Virus record (IMG/VR): IMGVR_UViG_3300044302_002162
Coordinates: 1 to 30,703 of that record
From: a virus
Reading direction: 5' to 3' (one strand)
Length of the DNA stretch: 30,703 nucleotides
Part shown: positions 16,085 to 22,727 of the stretch, piece after piece
Layout: each line of letters starts with the position of its first letter
How positions within the stretch are numbered: the stretch's first letter is position 1
Notes under the pieces: generated by a model
What the model was told of the DNA's origin: nothing
The model's input: the letters and a program-made list of their open reading frames with translations, nothing else
Databases searched by the model: none
Position numbers and translations under genes: made by a program

Positions 16085-16732
16085 ATGCCTGATGGCCTCG
16101 TAAAAATGTCCGACCAGTTCGGCGGTTTGCCCATGGATCAACTGATCGGTGGTCCCCTCAAAGCAGCTTGTGACTCTCAAGTCCAGCTTGCGAAGGCTAC
16201 CGCTGACTTCATCCAGAATGTGGGTCTTGAGACCGACGCGAATGGAACGATAAAAGCTCGAACGGTAGATTTCACTTACACGAAGCCCGTCAATGATGGG
16301 AATGGTGGCTATACCGAGGTCACAAATCAACTCGATGTTCCGATCCTTGCGATCCTGAACACTCCATCACTTCAAGTCAAAGAGGTTGAAGTCGACTTCA
16401 CCATGGAAGTGAAGTCCAGTACCTCTGAGAAGAGCAGTCGGGACTACGAAGCCACTCTTGATACAGAAATCAAAGCAGGCTGGGGTCCAGTCAGTGTTGA
16501 TGTGAAGATCCACGGTTCTGTCTCCTCGAAGAGCGAGAACACCCGGTCTTCTGACAACTCCGCGAAGTACAACGTCAAAGTCATCGCTCGGGATGACGGT
16601 ATGCCAGAAGGTCTGAAGCGTTGTTTGGACATCGTTCAACAGGCGATTGCAGAAAAGCCCCAAGCTGGGCCTCCTGTGAACCAGCCTGTAAATCCTCCCG
16701 CGAATCGCGCGAATCCTCCGGGCAATGGGTGA
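16085..16732 (+). CDS. DUF2589 family protein, copy 2 (215 aa)
   Basis: ATG 16085 follows TAGGAGAGAACA. The N-terminal LPMDQLIGGPLKAACDSQVQLAKATADFI is the clearest DUF2589 signature in the window. It is followed by LDVPILAILNTPSLQVKEVEVDFTMEV, the family's core strands, and by a Lys/Ser-rich beta segment (KIHGSVSSKSENTRSSDNS). The last 25 residues are Pro/Asn-rich and disordered (PPVNQPVNPPANRANPPG). It lies between copy 1 and the 75-residue gene inside the lysis cassette. DUF2589 has no established function. Tandem paralogues may form a hetero-oligomer, which is inference. Confidence 0.75.
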   Translation: MPDGLVKMSDQFGGLPMDQLIGGPLKAACDSQVQLAKATADFIQNVGLETDANGTIKARTVDFTYTKPVNDGNGGYTEVTNQLDVPILAILNTPSLQVKEVEVDFTMEVKSSTSEKSSRDYEATLDTEIKAGWGPVSVDVKIHGSVSSKSENTRSSDNSAKYNVKVIARDDGMPEGLKRCLDIVQQAIAEKPQAGPPVNQPVNPPANRANPPGNG

Positions 16733-16738
16733 TAAGTC

Positions 16739-16966
16739 ATGAAGAATAGAGGAAAAATCCTACAACAAGCAATCATCATGGCCGAAGATCTCTTCCCTGG
16801 GCCGAAGAAAGGGAAAGAGAAACGAGCTTGGGTGATCAAGTTCATAAACGAGCATGTCAACTTCCCAATCCTCAATGAGAGGCAAGAGGCAAAAATCATT
16901 GGATTCGCTGTTGATGTTCTATGCGACCTCATGTTCCAAAAAGTCCAGGAGATCAAGCAACAATGA
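16739..16966 (+). CDS. Small helical protein (75 aa)
   Basis: ATG 16739 lies 6 bases after the previous stop, with only a weak purine-rich GTGATAAGTC upstream, so coupling is likely. The product is 75 residues, helical, with a basic motif GPKKGKEKRAWVIKFINEH and an amphipathic C-terminal helix (EAKIIGFAVDVLCDLMFQ). It resembles the soluble part of some small phage holin-family proteins, but no clear membrane span is present. Its TGA overlaps the next start as ATGA. It may act with the DUF2589 proteins or with the lysin. Unrecognised. Confidence 0.55.
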   Translation: MKNRGKILQQAIIMAEDLFPGPKKGKEKRAWVIKFINEHVNFPILNERQEAKIIGFAVDVLCDLMFQKVQEIKQQ

Positions 16967-17556
16967 TCCCTGCGCTACTCCAACACGTTCAGTCTCTCGG
17001 CCACAAGGTTTTCGATGGTGGCCATGCTTACAATCTGAACATTATTGGTATCCGAAACAAAGAACAGGGAAACTCTTTCAACGATTTCCTCTGTTGCGCC
17101 TACCGAGAAGAAGAAAACGGTCCCTGGATCGTGAAGTATTGGGAGGCAACGACTGACCCGGGCAAGTTCTGTCTTGAGAATCCGGAAGTCTATGGAACGT
17201 CCGCAGGAACAGCCATCATAGTCCCTGGGCAGTACCGAGGTGTCTACAAACTCGATCTGCACCGAGGGAAGTATGAGGCTTTGTGCCAACGAAACGGAAA
17301 GATCAAAGTCTACCGAGACGGAAACCGAGATGATGTCGTAGATATGGATCCCGATACTATCCAAGAGGGATATTTCGGATGCAACATCCATAAAGCTGGC
17401 ACAAACTCGACCAGAGTAGATAAGTGGTCCGCAGGGTGCCAGGTTTTTGCCCGGAGTAAAGATTTCGAGGAGCTAATCGCCTTGTGCCATAAGCAAATCG
17501 AACATCACCCCAACTGGGCAGAAACCTTCACATACACCCTCATCACGGAGTGGTAA
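16963..17556 (+). CDS. YkuD-like cell-wall hydrolase candidate, putative endolysin (197 aa)
   Basis: I chose ATG 16963 because it overlaps the previous stop as ATGA; the in-frame ATG at 16921 would sit inside the previous gene. The 197-residue product has no signal peptide. Near the C-terminus NIHKAG (His143) is followed by VDKWSAGCQVF (Ser156-x-Gly158-Cys159). This His...Ser-x-Gly-Cys arrangement matches the active site of L,D-transpeptidase (YkuD) fold enzymes. The upstream IIVPGQYRGVYKLDLHRGKYEALCQ reads like the preceding strands of that fold. Position between small membrane proteins and a spanin-like protein supports a lytic role. Substrate and bond cleaved cannot be told; a wall-modifying rather than lytic enzyme is the alternative. 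Confidence 0.6.
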   Translation: MIPALLQHVQSLGHKVFDGGHAYNLNIIGIRNKEQGNSFNDFLCCAYREEENGPWIVKYWEATTDPGKFCLENPEVYGTSAGTAIIVPGQYRGVYKLDLHRGKYEALCQRNGKIKVYRDGNRDDVVDMDPDTIQEGYFGCNIHKAGTNSTRVDKWSAGCQVFARSKDFEELIALCHKQIEHHPNWAETFTYTLITEW

Positions 17557-17558
17557 AA

Positions 17559-17783
17559 ATGGAAAAGATCAAAGCCCTACTGAAGAAACACGGTGTGACA
17601 GTCTCCCTTGCGGGAGCCAGTCTCATAATCGGAACCGCTTATGGTTCTTGTGTTCTTTCTCCTGAAGCACCTTCTACCCCAGAAGTAGTAGAAGCAGCAG
17701 AAGAGCCAAAACCAGAAGAAGCTCCCACTGAGGAAGCTTCGGAAGAAGCTCCCCCGGAGGAAGCTCCAGAGGTCGAAGAATAG
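17559..17783 (+). CDS. Small exported Pro/Glu-rich protein, spanin-like (74 aa)
   Basis: ATG 17559 follows CGGAGTGGTAAAA; an in-frame GTG at 17550 overlaps the previous gene and is the alternative start. The product has a basic N-terminus, a hydrophobic segment at about 12-28 (VTVSLAGASLIIGTAYG) and Cys at residue 29, so YGSC may be a weak lipobox (Tyr at -3 is unusual). The rest is a Pro/Glu/Ala-rich tail (EEAPTEEASEEAPPEEAPE). Small proline-rich lipoproteins at the end of lysis cassettes are typical outer-membrane spanins. The tail is far more acidic than usual, so the role is tentative. Confidence 0.5.
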   Translation: MEKIKALLKKHGVTVSLAGASLIIGTAYGSCVLSPEAPSTPEVVEAAEEPKPEEAPTEEASEEAPPEEAPEVEE

Positions 17784-17795
17784 TAGAGAAAAAGC

Positions 17796-17877
17796 GTGAT
17801 GGGGGAGGCCGCAGCGTTGGGCTAAAGGCAAAGGAAGTGTGCCTGTTTTTTACTTCCTCTCCCCCATCACTTTTCTT
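17796..17877 (+). terminator. Strong structured terminator at the end of the late block
   Basis: GTGATGGGGGAG (17796-17807) pairs perfectly with CTCCCCCATCAC (17859-17870), twelve pairs, followed on the + strand by TTTTCTT. A second stem lies inside: AGGAAGT (17832-17838) with ACTTCCT (17852-17858), around a loop containing six Ts. The remaining interior (17809-17831) carries GTTGGGCTAAA at 17816-17826, a motif repeated upstream of the polymerase at 22561. On the minus strand the outer stem is followed by GCTTTTTCTC, so it could stop transcription both ways. The SD of the next small gene (AGGAG at 17878) follows immediately. Confidence 0.75.
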
Positions 17878-17889
17878 AGGAGTACAGAC

Positions 17890-18024
17890 ATGCCTTTCGA
17901 GAAAGTCGGTAAGAACAAGAACAAGTCTTCTTCAGGCAAGTTGTATACGGACAAACAGAAAGCGTTGTACTACGCAACTAAAGGCTTTCAAGAGAAGGCC
18001 AAGAAAAAGAAGAAGTCTAAGTGA
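17890..18024 (+). CDS. Very basic 44-aa protein
   Basis: ATG 17890 follows AGGAG (17878-17882) at 7 bases, a better start than the in-frame ATG at 17839 inside the terminator structure. The 44-residue product has about 15 Lys residues, ending EKAKKKKKSK, with a helical middle (TDKQKALYYATKGFQE). It resembles a tiny DNA- or RNA-binding or capsid-packed protein and is compositionally similar to the 112-residue Lys-rich gene at 13351. It lies beyond the late terminator and overlaps the convergent ATPase gene by 8 bases. It may be expressed by read-through. Confidence 0.55.
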   Translation: MPFEKVGKNKNKSSSGKLYTDKQKALYYATKGFQEKAKKKKKSK

Positions 18025-19339
18025 CGTCTAAAGGATGTCCCGGGGTCCGGGAAATCTCGACGTAAGTCCAGTTAGCTCTTTTTCTCCCCTTGGGCCGAAG
18101 GGTTGTCATTAGGACAACCTGGGAGTCTGCTTTCTCCAACACGCCCATGGTCTTGGAGAGGGTATCAGCATCCCACATTCTATCATCTACGACGATGAGA
18201 CTGTCTTTGTTACCCAGGGTAGCGGCAATCGCAGCGAGTACCCGAGCTTCTGTGCTTCCCGAGAGAGCGGTGTGAACCTCATTCTCTCGCTCCAGGCCGA
18301 TTCGAAGTTGAAGGTCTGCTCCTACCTCGAACACGAACCTCTCTCCCTTGGGCAGGAACTTCCCAACAGCCTCTGCGAAGTTTCGAGCAGCAGCGTCGAG
18401 CATCTCGAACATTATGTCCAACAGAGCTTCTTTTAGAGCTTTCAAGGAGTCCTGAAGACTCCGCGCTTTCTTCTCACCATTCCGGGCAGCATTCGCAGCA
18501 CGAGAAAGTCGTGTAGAAAGAAGGACTTCTGCATACTCAGCCTGAACATCAGGAGTAGGAGGAATCCGCTTGATGGCTTCATCTCCTCCCATGTAGTTCA
18601 CGAGGTGACGAAGTACATGGCTGGCTTGGATGGTAGGATCTGCTCGATAATCGATGTAGAGCATCCGGATTAGGTCTCGGAGGAAGGCTCGTGATAGCCC
18701 CCTTCCTACCCCTTCGAGTTCTTCTCCACTGACAGACTGAAAAGAACCCAAAGACTCCAGGGCAATCTGTCCTGCTTTGATTACGCTGGACTGTTCCCGT
18801 TGGAACTTACCCAAACGCGCCAGAGCGTCTGGAATACTCACCGCTCCACTATGAAGAGGACTTACAAGAACGAGGGCCTCGTGAAGTTCCTCATCAACGA
18901 GAGAAAGGAGGTCTCCGATTGGGACAGGAGAACAAATCTTGTTCCAGAAGAACTTTCCTTTGGTCTCATTGTTTCCCGCCATTACTGCGTGCAACTCTGC
19001 TACGGAGAGAGACCCGCCTTCTGGTCCACCCCTCTTGGGCCGCTTGCCTCTTTCCAGTTCCCAGAAACAACACTCTCCATCATCCAACTCTGCGGTAACG
19101 ATTGCAGAGTTTGATACTTCTGGAATCAGCGCAGAAAGAAGAGACCCATCTTTGATAGGCTTATCCCTATAGAGAAGACCAAAGGCACTCCCCGTCCGGG
19201 CAAGTTGAATCGACTCCGCGATTGCGCTCTTACCCGCCTCATTCGGGCCGATTAGAACTGTGTTCTTTCCCAGAGGGACTTCGTAGGGAGTCCCGTCCGG
19301 GCTCTTTACGTTCGAAATAACCTTTACTGCATGACTCAT
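18017..19339 (-). CDS. SMC/RecF-like P-loop ATPase (440 aa)
   Basis: The start ATG at 19339 shares its A with the upstream TAA stop (TAATG). Walker A is GPNEAGKS at residues 31-38. An ABC-type signature is LSGSTEAR at about 359-366. Walker B is SLIVVDD at 380-386, with Asp where the catalytic Glu normally stands. A helical region between them (about 150-320, SRAANAARNGEKKARSLQDSL) could form a short coiled coil. This head-coil-head layout is that of RecF/SMC/AAA_23 ATPases, which act on DNA ends, repair or defence. At 440 residues it is a small member. It is the last gene of the leftward operon. Role in phage recombination or head-to-DNA processing is inferred. Confidence 0.75.
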   Translation of the reverse strand: MSHAVKVISNVKSPDGTPYEVPLGKNTVLIGPNEAGKSAIAESIQLARTGSAFGLLYRDKPIKDGSLLSALIPEVSNSAIVTAELDDGECCFWELERGKRPKRGGPEGGSLSVAELHAVMAGNNETKGKFFWNKICSPVPIGDLLSLVDEELHEALVLVSPLHSGAVSIPDALARLGKFQREQSSVIKAGQIALESLGSFQSVSGEELEGVGRGLSRAFLRDLIRMLYIDYRADPTIQASHVLRHLVNYMGGDEAIKRIPPTPDVQAEYAEVLLSTRLSRAANAARNGEKKARSLQDSLKALKEALLDIMFEMLDAAARNFAEAVGKFLPKGERFVFEVGADLQLRIGLERENEVHTALSGSTEARVLAAIAATLGNKDSLIVVDDRMWDADTLSKTMGVLEKADSQVVLMTTLRPKGRKRANWTYVEISRTPGHPLDVT

Positions 19340-19593
19340 TATTCCTCTCCTTTCTCAAAGAGTGATTCGTAGGTTCGGAGCAACGCCGCTCCATGGGCTC
19401 GGGTTGGGATGGAAGTTCCCTTCTTCCACCGAGCAATGCTTTGGACACTGGGATTCATTCCAGAGAGATGCTCCCCACACTTCACTGCAATCAGTTCATA
19501 GGACATCCCTTTCTCAAGCATGTGCTCTATGAAGGGGCCGCAGTTCGTGCGGAGGTTAGCAAGCTTCTCTATATCAAGAGGTTTTTTCGGCAT
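19339..19593 (-). CDS. Small HTH protein (84 aa)
   Basis: I chose ATG 19593 because AAGGAGA lies 6 bases upstream on the minus strand; the frame extends further upstream but into the previous gene. Residues about 31-62 (YELIAVKCGEHLSGMNPSV then QSIARWKKGTSIP) fit a Cro/cI-type helix-turn-helix, with the 'rWkkG-s-P' ending typical of XRE regulators. The C-terminus is helical. It overlaps the 3' end of the upstream Rossmann-like gene by 20 bases and its stop overlaps the ATPase start. It may regulate the operon or bind the palindromes at its head. It is too small and isolated to imply a lysogeny switch. Confidence 0.6.
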   Translation of the reverse strand: MPKKPLDIEKLANLRTNCGPFIEHMLEKGMSYELIAVKCGEHLSGMNPSVQSIARWKKGTSIPTRAHGAALLRTYESLFEKGEE

Positions 19594-20047
19594 TAGAAGT
19601 CTCCTTATGTCCGAGTGGAAGTTCGAGTTGTTGAGGCTCACATCGAAATCCGCCCTGCCAATCCTCTACGTCGAAAGGATAGACTTGGGTGATTCGTTCG
19701 AGCTTCTCCTCGGAGAGCAAAAAGACAGGGCGGCCTGCCCGAACTGCCAGATCAACAATCTGAGCAGTCGCCCTGCCTACGGTGGTGCCGGGGACTACGA
19801 TGAAATCGTAGTAAGGCTTTCGAGTGATAGCGTGCTCTCTTTTCACGACACTCTTGGCCCAGACGTTCCAGTCTCCTCGACAGTTGATCCGAAAGTCGTC
19901 CCTTCCCGAGATGACCGACACTTTCAGATCCTTACCCGCACGCTCTCCCTTGGCACGGATAAACTCTCTTATTCTAATACTCGTCTGGGCGATAGTTTTC
20001 TCATCCTCGCCTGACGGGTGTGCGTAAAATACTCTAATGTTTTTCAT
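19574..20047 (-). CDS. Rossmann-like protein of unknown function (157 aa)
   Basis: ATG at 20047 overlaps the polymerase stop as ATGA. The 157-residue product starts with a strand-turn NIRVFYAHPSGEDE, has a second strand LKVSVISGRDDFR, and a central YYDFIVVPGTTVGRATAQI followed by VDLAVRAGRPVFLLSEE. The 'D-iVv-gtsvG-a-qi--A---grPvf-l' pattern resembles nucleoside 2-deoxyribosyltransferase-like and SLOG or DUF4406 proteins that bind nucleotides. The catalytic Glu expected in deoxyribosyltransferases appears to be Gln (TAQIVD), so that activity is doubtful. A nucleotide-sensing or nucleotide-modifying role is possible. Confidence 0.6.
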   Translation of the reverse strand: MKNIRVFYAHPSGEDEKTIAQTSIRIREFIRAKGERAGKDLKVSVISGRDDFRINCRGDWNVWAKSVVKREHAITRKPYYDFIVVPGTTVGRATAQIVDLAVRAGRPVFLLSEEKLERITQVYPFDVEDWQGGFRCEPQQLELPLGHKETSNAEKTS

Positions 20048-22557
20048 ACTTCACTCCAACGGTTTCCAATGTCTGCTCCAGCGGTGTAATCGAGGAGAGG
20101 GTTCACTTTCCTGCGTCGGTTCATGGCCTGTTCCAGAACTTCCGCAGCAAACTCTGCTTCCCCCTCGGGCACCTCTAAGTAGAGAGCATCGTGGCCGTGA
20201 TTGATGAGCCACTCCACAGGGAGAGTTTCTTTCGGGGGATTGATTGCTTCTGTCGCGAACCAATCTTGAACCCCGTAAATAAGTTCGAGCATTGCTTCAT
20301 TCACAATCACTACCCCTCCTGACTGGATGGGGTGATTTACAAGCTCGTTGATTTTGTCTTCATTTCTGAAGTAGCGGCGACGATCCCAAAGGGAGTCACC
20401 GATGAATCCTTCTTTCCGGTAGCGAGTTTCAATCATTCGCCACCACTTCGGGATCTCGGGATCTGCTCTCTTCAGTCCTTCGACGACTTGACGGACGTCC
20501 TCAACCGTAAGGTGAGAGTAGAGGAGGTTTCCTTCGTCGTCTTCGACTGAAACGATTTGCTCGTGGATTCGCTTAGTAGAAGCGGCATACTGCCAAGCGT
20601 ACCGGGTGTTTTTTGTGATGTCTCGGGTTGCTTTGAAGGTCGCCTTGCCCTTCTCCTTACGATCACTGGGAGCCCCGTCGAGTTTCCAGATTCCTTTGCC
20701 ATATACGATCTCCATTGTTTCGTTGTGTGGGTCAAGTCCCTCTCGAATAACTCGAAGGGAATGCTTTGCTCGGGCTTCCTCTGCAATAAGCCGCAGTTCA
20801 AGCTGGTCCATGTCTGCGCCAATGAGCACACACCCCTTCCGGGCAACAAAGATGTCCCGCAAACTATAGGGGATGTTCTGAGCATTCGGGTTGCTTGAAG
20901 AGTATCTTCCCGTAGCGGGGAGCCTGTTGTAGCTGGGATGAATCCGAGTGATTTGCTTCTCAATCAAAGGTCGGATGTATGTGCCCAAGAGTTTGGTGAC
21001 TTTCCGATAAGTTCGAACCGACCGAAGAAACGCGACTCGGTGCTCCTCCAATCCGTAATGAACAATCATCGTGCGGAGAGTTTCGTCATCCGTGGAAGGG
21101 TCTCCGGTCTTCTCAGAGTAATGATGAGGAGCAAGGCCCCACTCAGAGAAGAGAAGATTCGCCATCTGTCGGGTGCTTTGGGGATTGAATCCCTCGCCTA
21201 CGATGTCTTGGCAGCGTCGGAGATGAATCTTTGCTTCCGTATCCAACCTGACCAAATGTTCAGTAGCCTTCCCGAGGTCAACTCCCATGCCTACACTTTC
21301 CATCGTAGCGCCCAGGGATTGAAGCATGTGCTCCCGAGGAAGGAGATGTTGCTGGCTTCGCTTCTTCACATCCCGGGCAAGAGGCTTCGTGATTCGAGCC
21401 GTGACGCATACATCCTTTCCGCAGTAGATATGCAGTTCTTCGTCTGTCTTAGCCTGGACTGCCGTGTGGTCTGCCTTCCACGCTTCTGGGTTGTCTGTGT
21501 AGAAAGAACCGACAAACCCCAGGTTATGGGGAAGTTCATTGTCTGCGAGAAGATGGAGAAGAATCGTATCGCAGGTGAGATTGGGGGTGATCCCCAGCCA
21601 GGACTCTACGCAAAGACGATCATATTGTCCTGCATTATGTCCGATAAGAGGAATCTGTGGATCCAGAAAGAACTTCTTTAGGGAGTTTTCGAGTTTCTCA
21701 ATCTCACCCAAACTGGCTAAGTAACTCCCATCGATAGATCGAATCTCGACAACGACTGCTTCTTCCTCCGTTCCCAGACCTACACATCTGACGTTCGCGG
21801 TCATGGGGTCGATGCCATCTGTCTCCAAGTCATAGGCAACTGGAGACTTGTTTGCCCTCCACCGGGCAACGAAGTTCTCCAGAACTTCCACATCGGCTGT
21901 GCGAGTAATCTTAGGCTCGGGCCAGTCCAGCGTTCCTGAGAAGAAACGAAATGCTTTTCGCAGGTCATGACGAAACACTTCTCGATAGGCTGCTTGTCTA
22001 AGAACCCAAGCTGGGTGCATCGTATATCCAACCTCCAAGATCACATCTGGATCCCAAGGGGCTATCACGAGTTCGCACCCTCCTCGGATGTTCATGATGG
22101 AGACATCTCCCCCTCGGATTGCTCTCGCTGCTGTCTTGCCCAAGCAAATGATGCGTTTGATTCCGGTGGCTTTCAGTTCCTCGTAGAGGAGAGTCTTGCA
22201 GGCATCCAGCGGACGCAGGAGCTTTACAGCTTCTTCTCCCTTCTCCCGGGCCTTCTTCTCTCTTCTCCGATTGATTCGAGAAACCTGAATGTTGACCGCT
22301 TCCAGGTCATTCTTGGGAGGACGACATCGAACAGTGTTCACGATGTAGCACTTATCCCGAGGAATGTTTAGGGCATTGAGGGCAGCTTGGAGTTCTAAGC
22401 CACTCGGACCAACGAAAGGTCTCCCCTCAACAGTCTCGTGCATTCCGGGTGATTCTCCCAGAATGATCACACGATCATCATCGTGCGTTTCAGATAGCAC
22501 TGGGGTAGCGGCACCGCCCTGATTTAGGGCGCAGTTTTTACAGATTGGGTAGAGCAT
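20044..22557 (-). CDS. Uracil-DNA glycosylase / 3'-5' exonuclease / family A DNA polymerase fusion (837 aa)
   Basis: Replicative polymerase with three parts. Residues 1-210 are a family 4 (Fe-S) uracil-DNA glycosylase: Cys6, Cys9, Cys120 and Cys138 as cluster ligands, GESPG at 34-38, GRPFVGPSG at 45-53, NTVRCRPP, and the HPAWVLR loop at 181. Residues 230-400 are a DEDDy proofreading exonuclease: D243/E245, N308/D313 and Y378-x3-D382. Residues 410-837 are the polymerase: TGRYSSSNPNAQNIP, motif A ADMDQLELR (D582), motif B R645-K649-Y653-Y657, motif C HDA (D790). Tyr653 corresponds to E. coli Phe762, the T7-like state. Ala replaces the Gly after motif B Tyr and the Glu of HDE. The start is fixed by an in-frame TAG four codons upstream, yet no SD precedes it. 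Confidence 0.93.
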   Translation of the reverse strand: MLYPICKNCALNQGGAATPVLSETHDDDRVIILGESPGMHETVEGRPFVGPSGLELQAALNALNIPRDKCYIVNTVRCRPPKNDLEAVNIQVSRINRRREKKAREKGEEAVKLLRPLDACKTLLYEELKATGIKRIICLGKTAARAIRGGDVSIMNIRGGCELVIAPWDPDVILEVGYTMHPAWVLRQAAYREVFRHDLRKAFRFFSGTLDWPEPKITRTADVEVLENFVARWRANKSPVAYDLETDGIDPMTANVRCVGLGTEEEAVVVEIRSIDGSYLASLGEIEKLENSLKKFFLDPQIPLIGHNAGQYDRLCVESWLGITPNLTCDTILLHLLADNELPHNLGFVGSFYTDNPEAWKADHTAVQAKTDEELHIYCGKDVCVTARITKPLARDVKKRSQQHLLPREHMLQSLGATMESVGMGVDLGKATEHLVRLDTEAKIHLRRCQDIVGEGFNPQSTRQMANLLFSEWGLAPHHYSEKTGDPSTDDETLRTMIVHYGLEEHRVAFLRSVRTYRKVTKLLGTYIRPLIEKQITRIHPSYNRLPATGRYSSSNPNAQNIPYSLRDIFVARKGCVLIGADMDQLELRLIAEEARAKHSLRVIREGLDPHNETMEIVYGKGIWKLDGAPSDRKEKGKATFKATRDITKNTRYAWQYAASTKRIHEQIVSVEDDEGNLLYSHLTVEDVRQVVEGLKRADPEIPKWWRMIETRYRKEGFIGDSLWDRRRYFRNEDKINELVNHPIQSGGVVIVNEAMLELIYGVQDWFATEAINPPKETLPVEWLINHGHDALYLEVPEGEAEFAAEVLEQAMNRRRKVNPLLDYTAGADIGNRWSEV

Positions 22558-22574
22558 AGTGTTGGGCTAAAAGG

Positions 22575-22649
22575 TGGAGGTGGTGGGGGCCTGGTACACG
22601 AAACCTGCGGGCGGACGCCCATAATAGTTAGTGAATCCCACCACCTCCG
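22575..22649 (-). promoter_or_regulatory. Strong hairpin immediately upstream of the polymerase start
   Basis: GGAGGTGGTGGG (22576-22587) and CCCACCACCTCC (22637-22648) are perfect complements, with one more T-G pair outside. The 49-base loop contains a small GGGC/GCCC stem (22609-22612 with 22617-22620). On the minus strand it ends 25 bases before the polymerase ATG at 22557. Between lies TTTAGCCCAAC, the reverse complement of GTTGGGCTAAA at 22561-22571. The left arm on the minus strand contains GGAGGTGG, an ideal anti-SD match, but paired and about 90 bases away. A translational or processing control is likely. Confidence 0.7.
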
Positions 22650-22662
22650 GGAAAGGGAGAGC

Positions 22663-22716
22663 CACCGTTCATATTTTCTGAACACCCCATCATGATTCGT
22701 GAATGGGCGAACGGTG
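22663..22716 (-). promoter_or_regulatory. Second hairpin between tRNA-Asn and polymerase
   Basis: CACCGTTC (22663-22670) pairs with GAACGGTG (22709-22716), eight pairs, with inner alternatives GTTCA/TGAAC and ATTC/GAAT. It sits between the tRNA 3' end (22728) and the pre-polymerase hairpin. It could mark the tRNA 3' processing site, a replication-related structure, or an mRNA 5' cap structure after tRNA excision. Confidence 0.5.
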
Positions 22717-22727
22717 ACTCATAAGAA

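Noticed and set aside
19339-19593. A lysogeny repressor
   Set aside because: The HTH protein is only 84 residues, at the end of a replication operon, without an integrase, divergent Cro partner or attachment site in the window. The polymerase Tyr762-type residue points to a virulent phage.
20938-21681. A 247-codon + strand frame opposite the polymerase
   Set aside because: It overlaps the polymerase exonuclease/polymerase motifs completely, has no SD, and its product has no recognisable feature.
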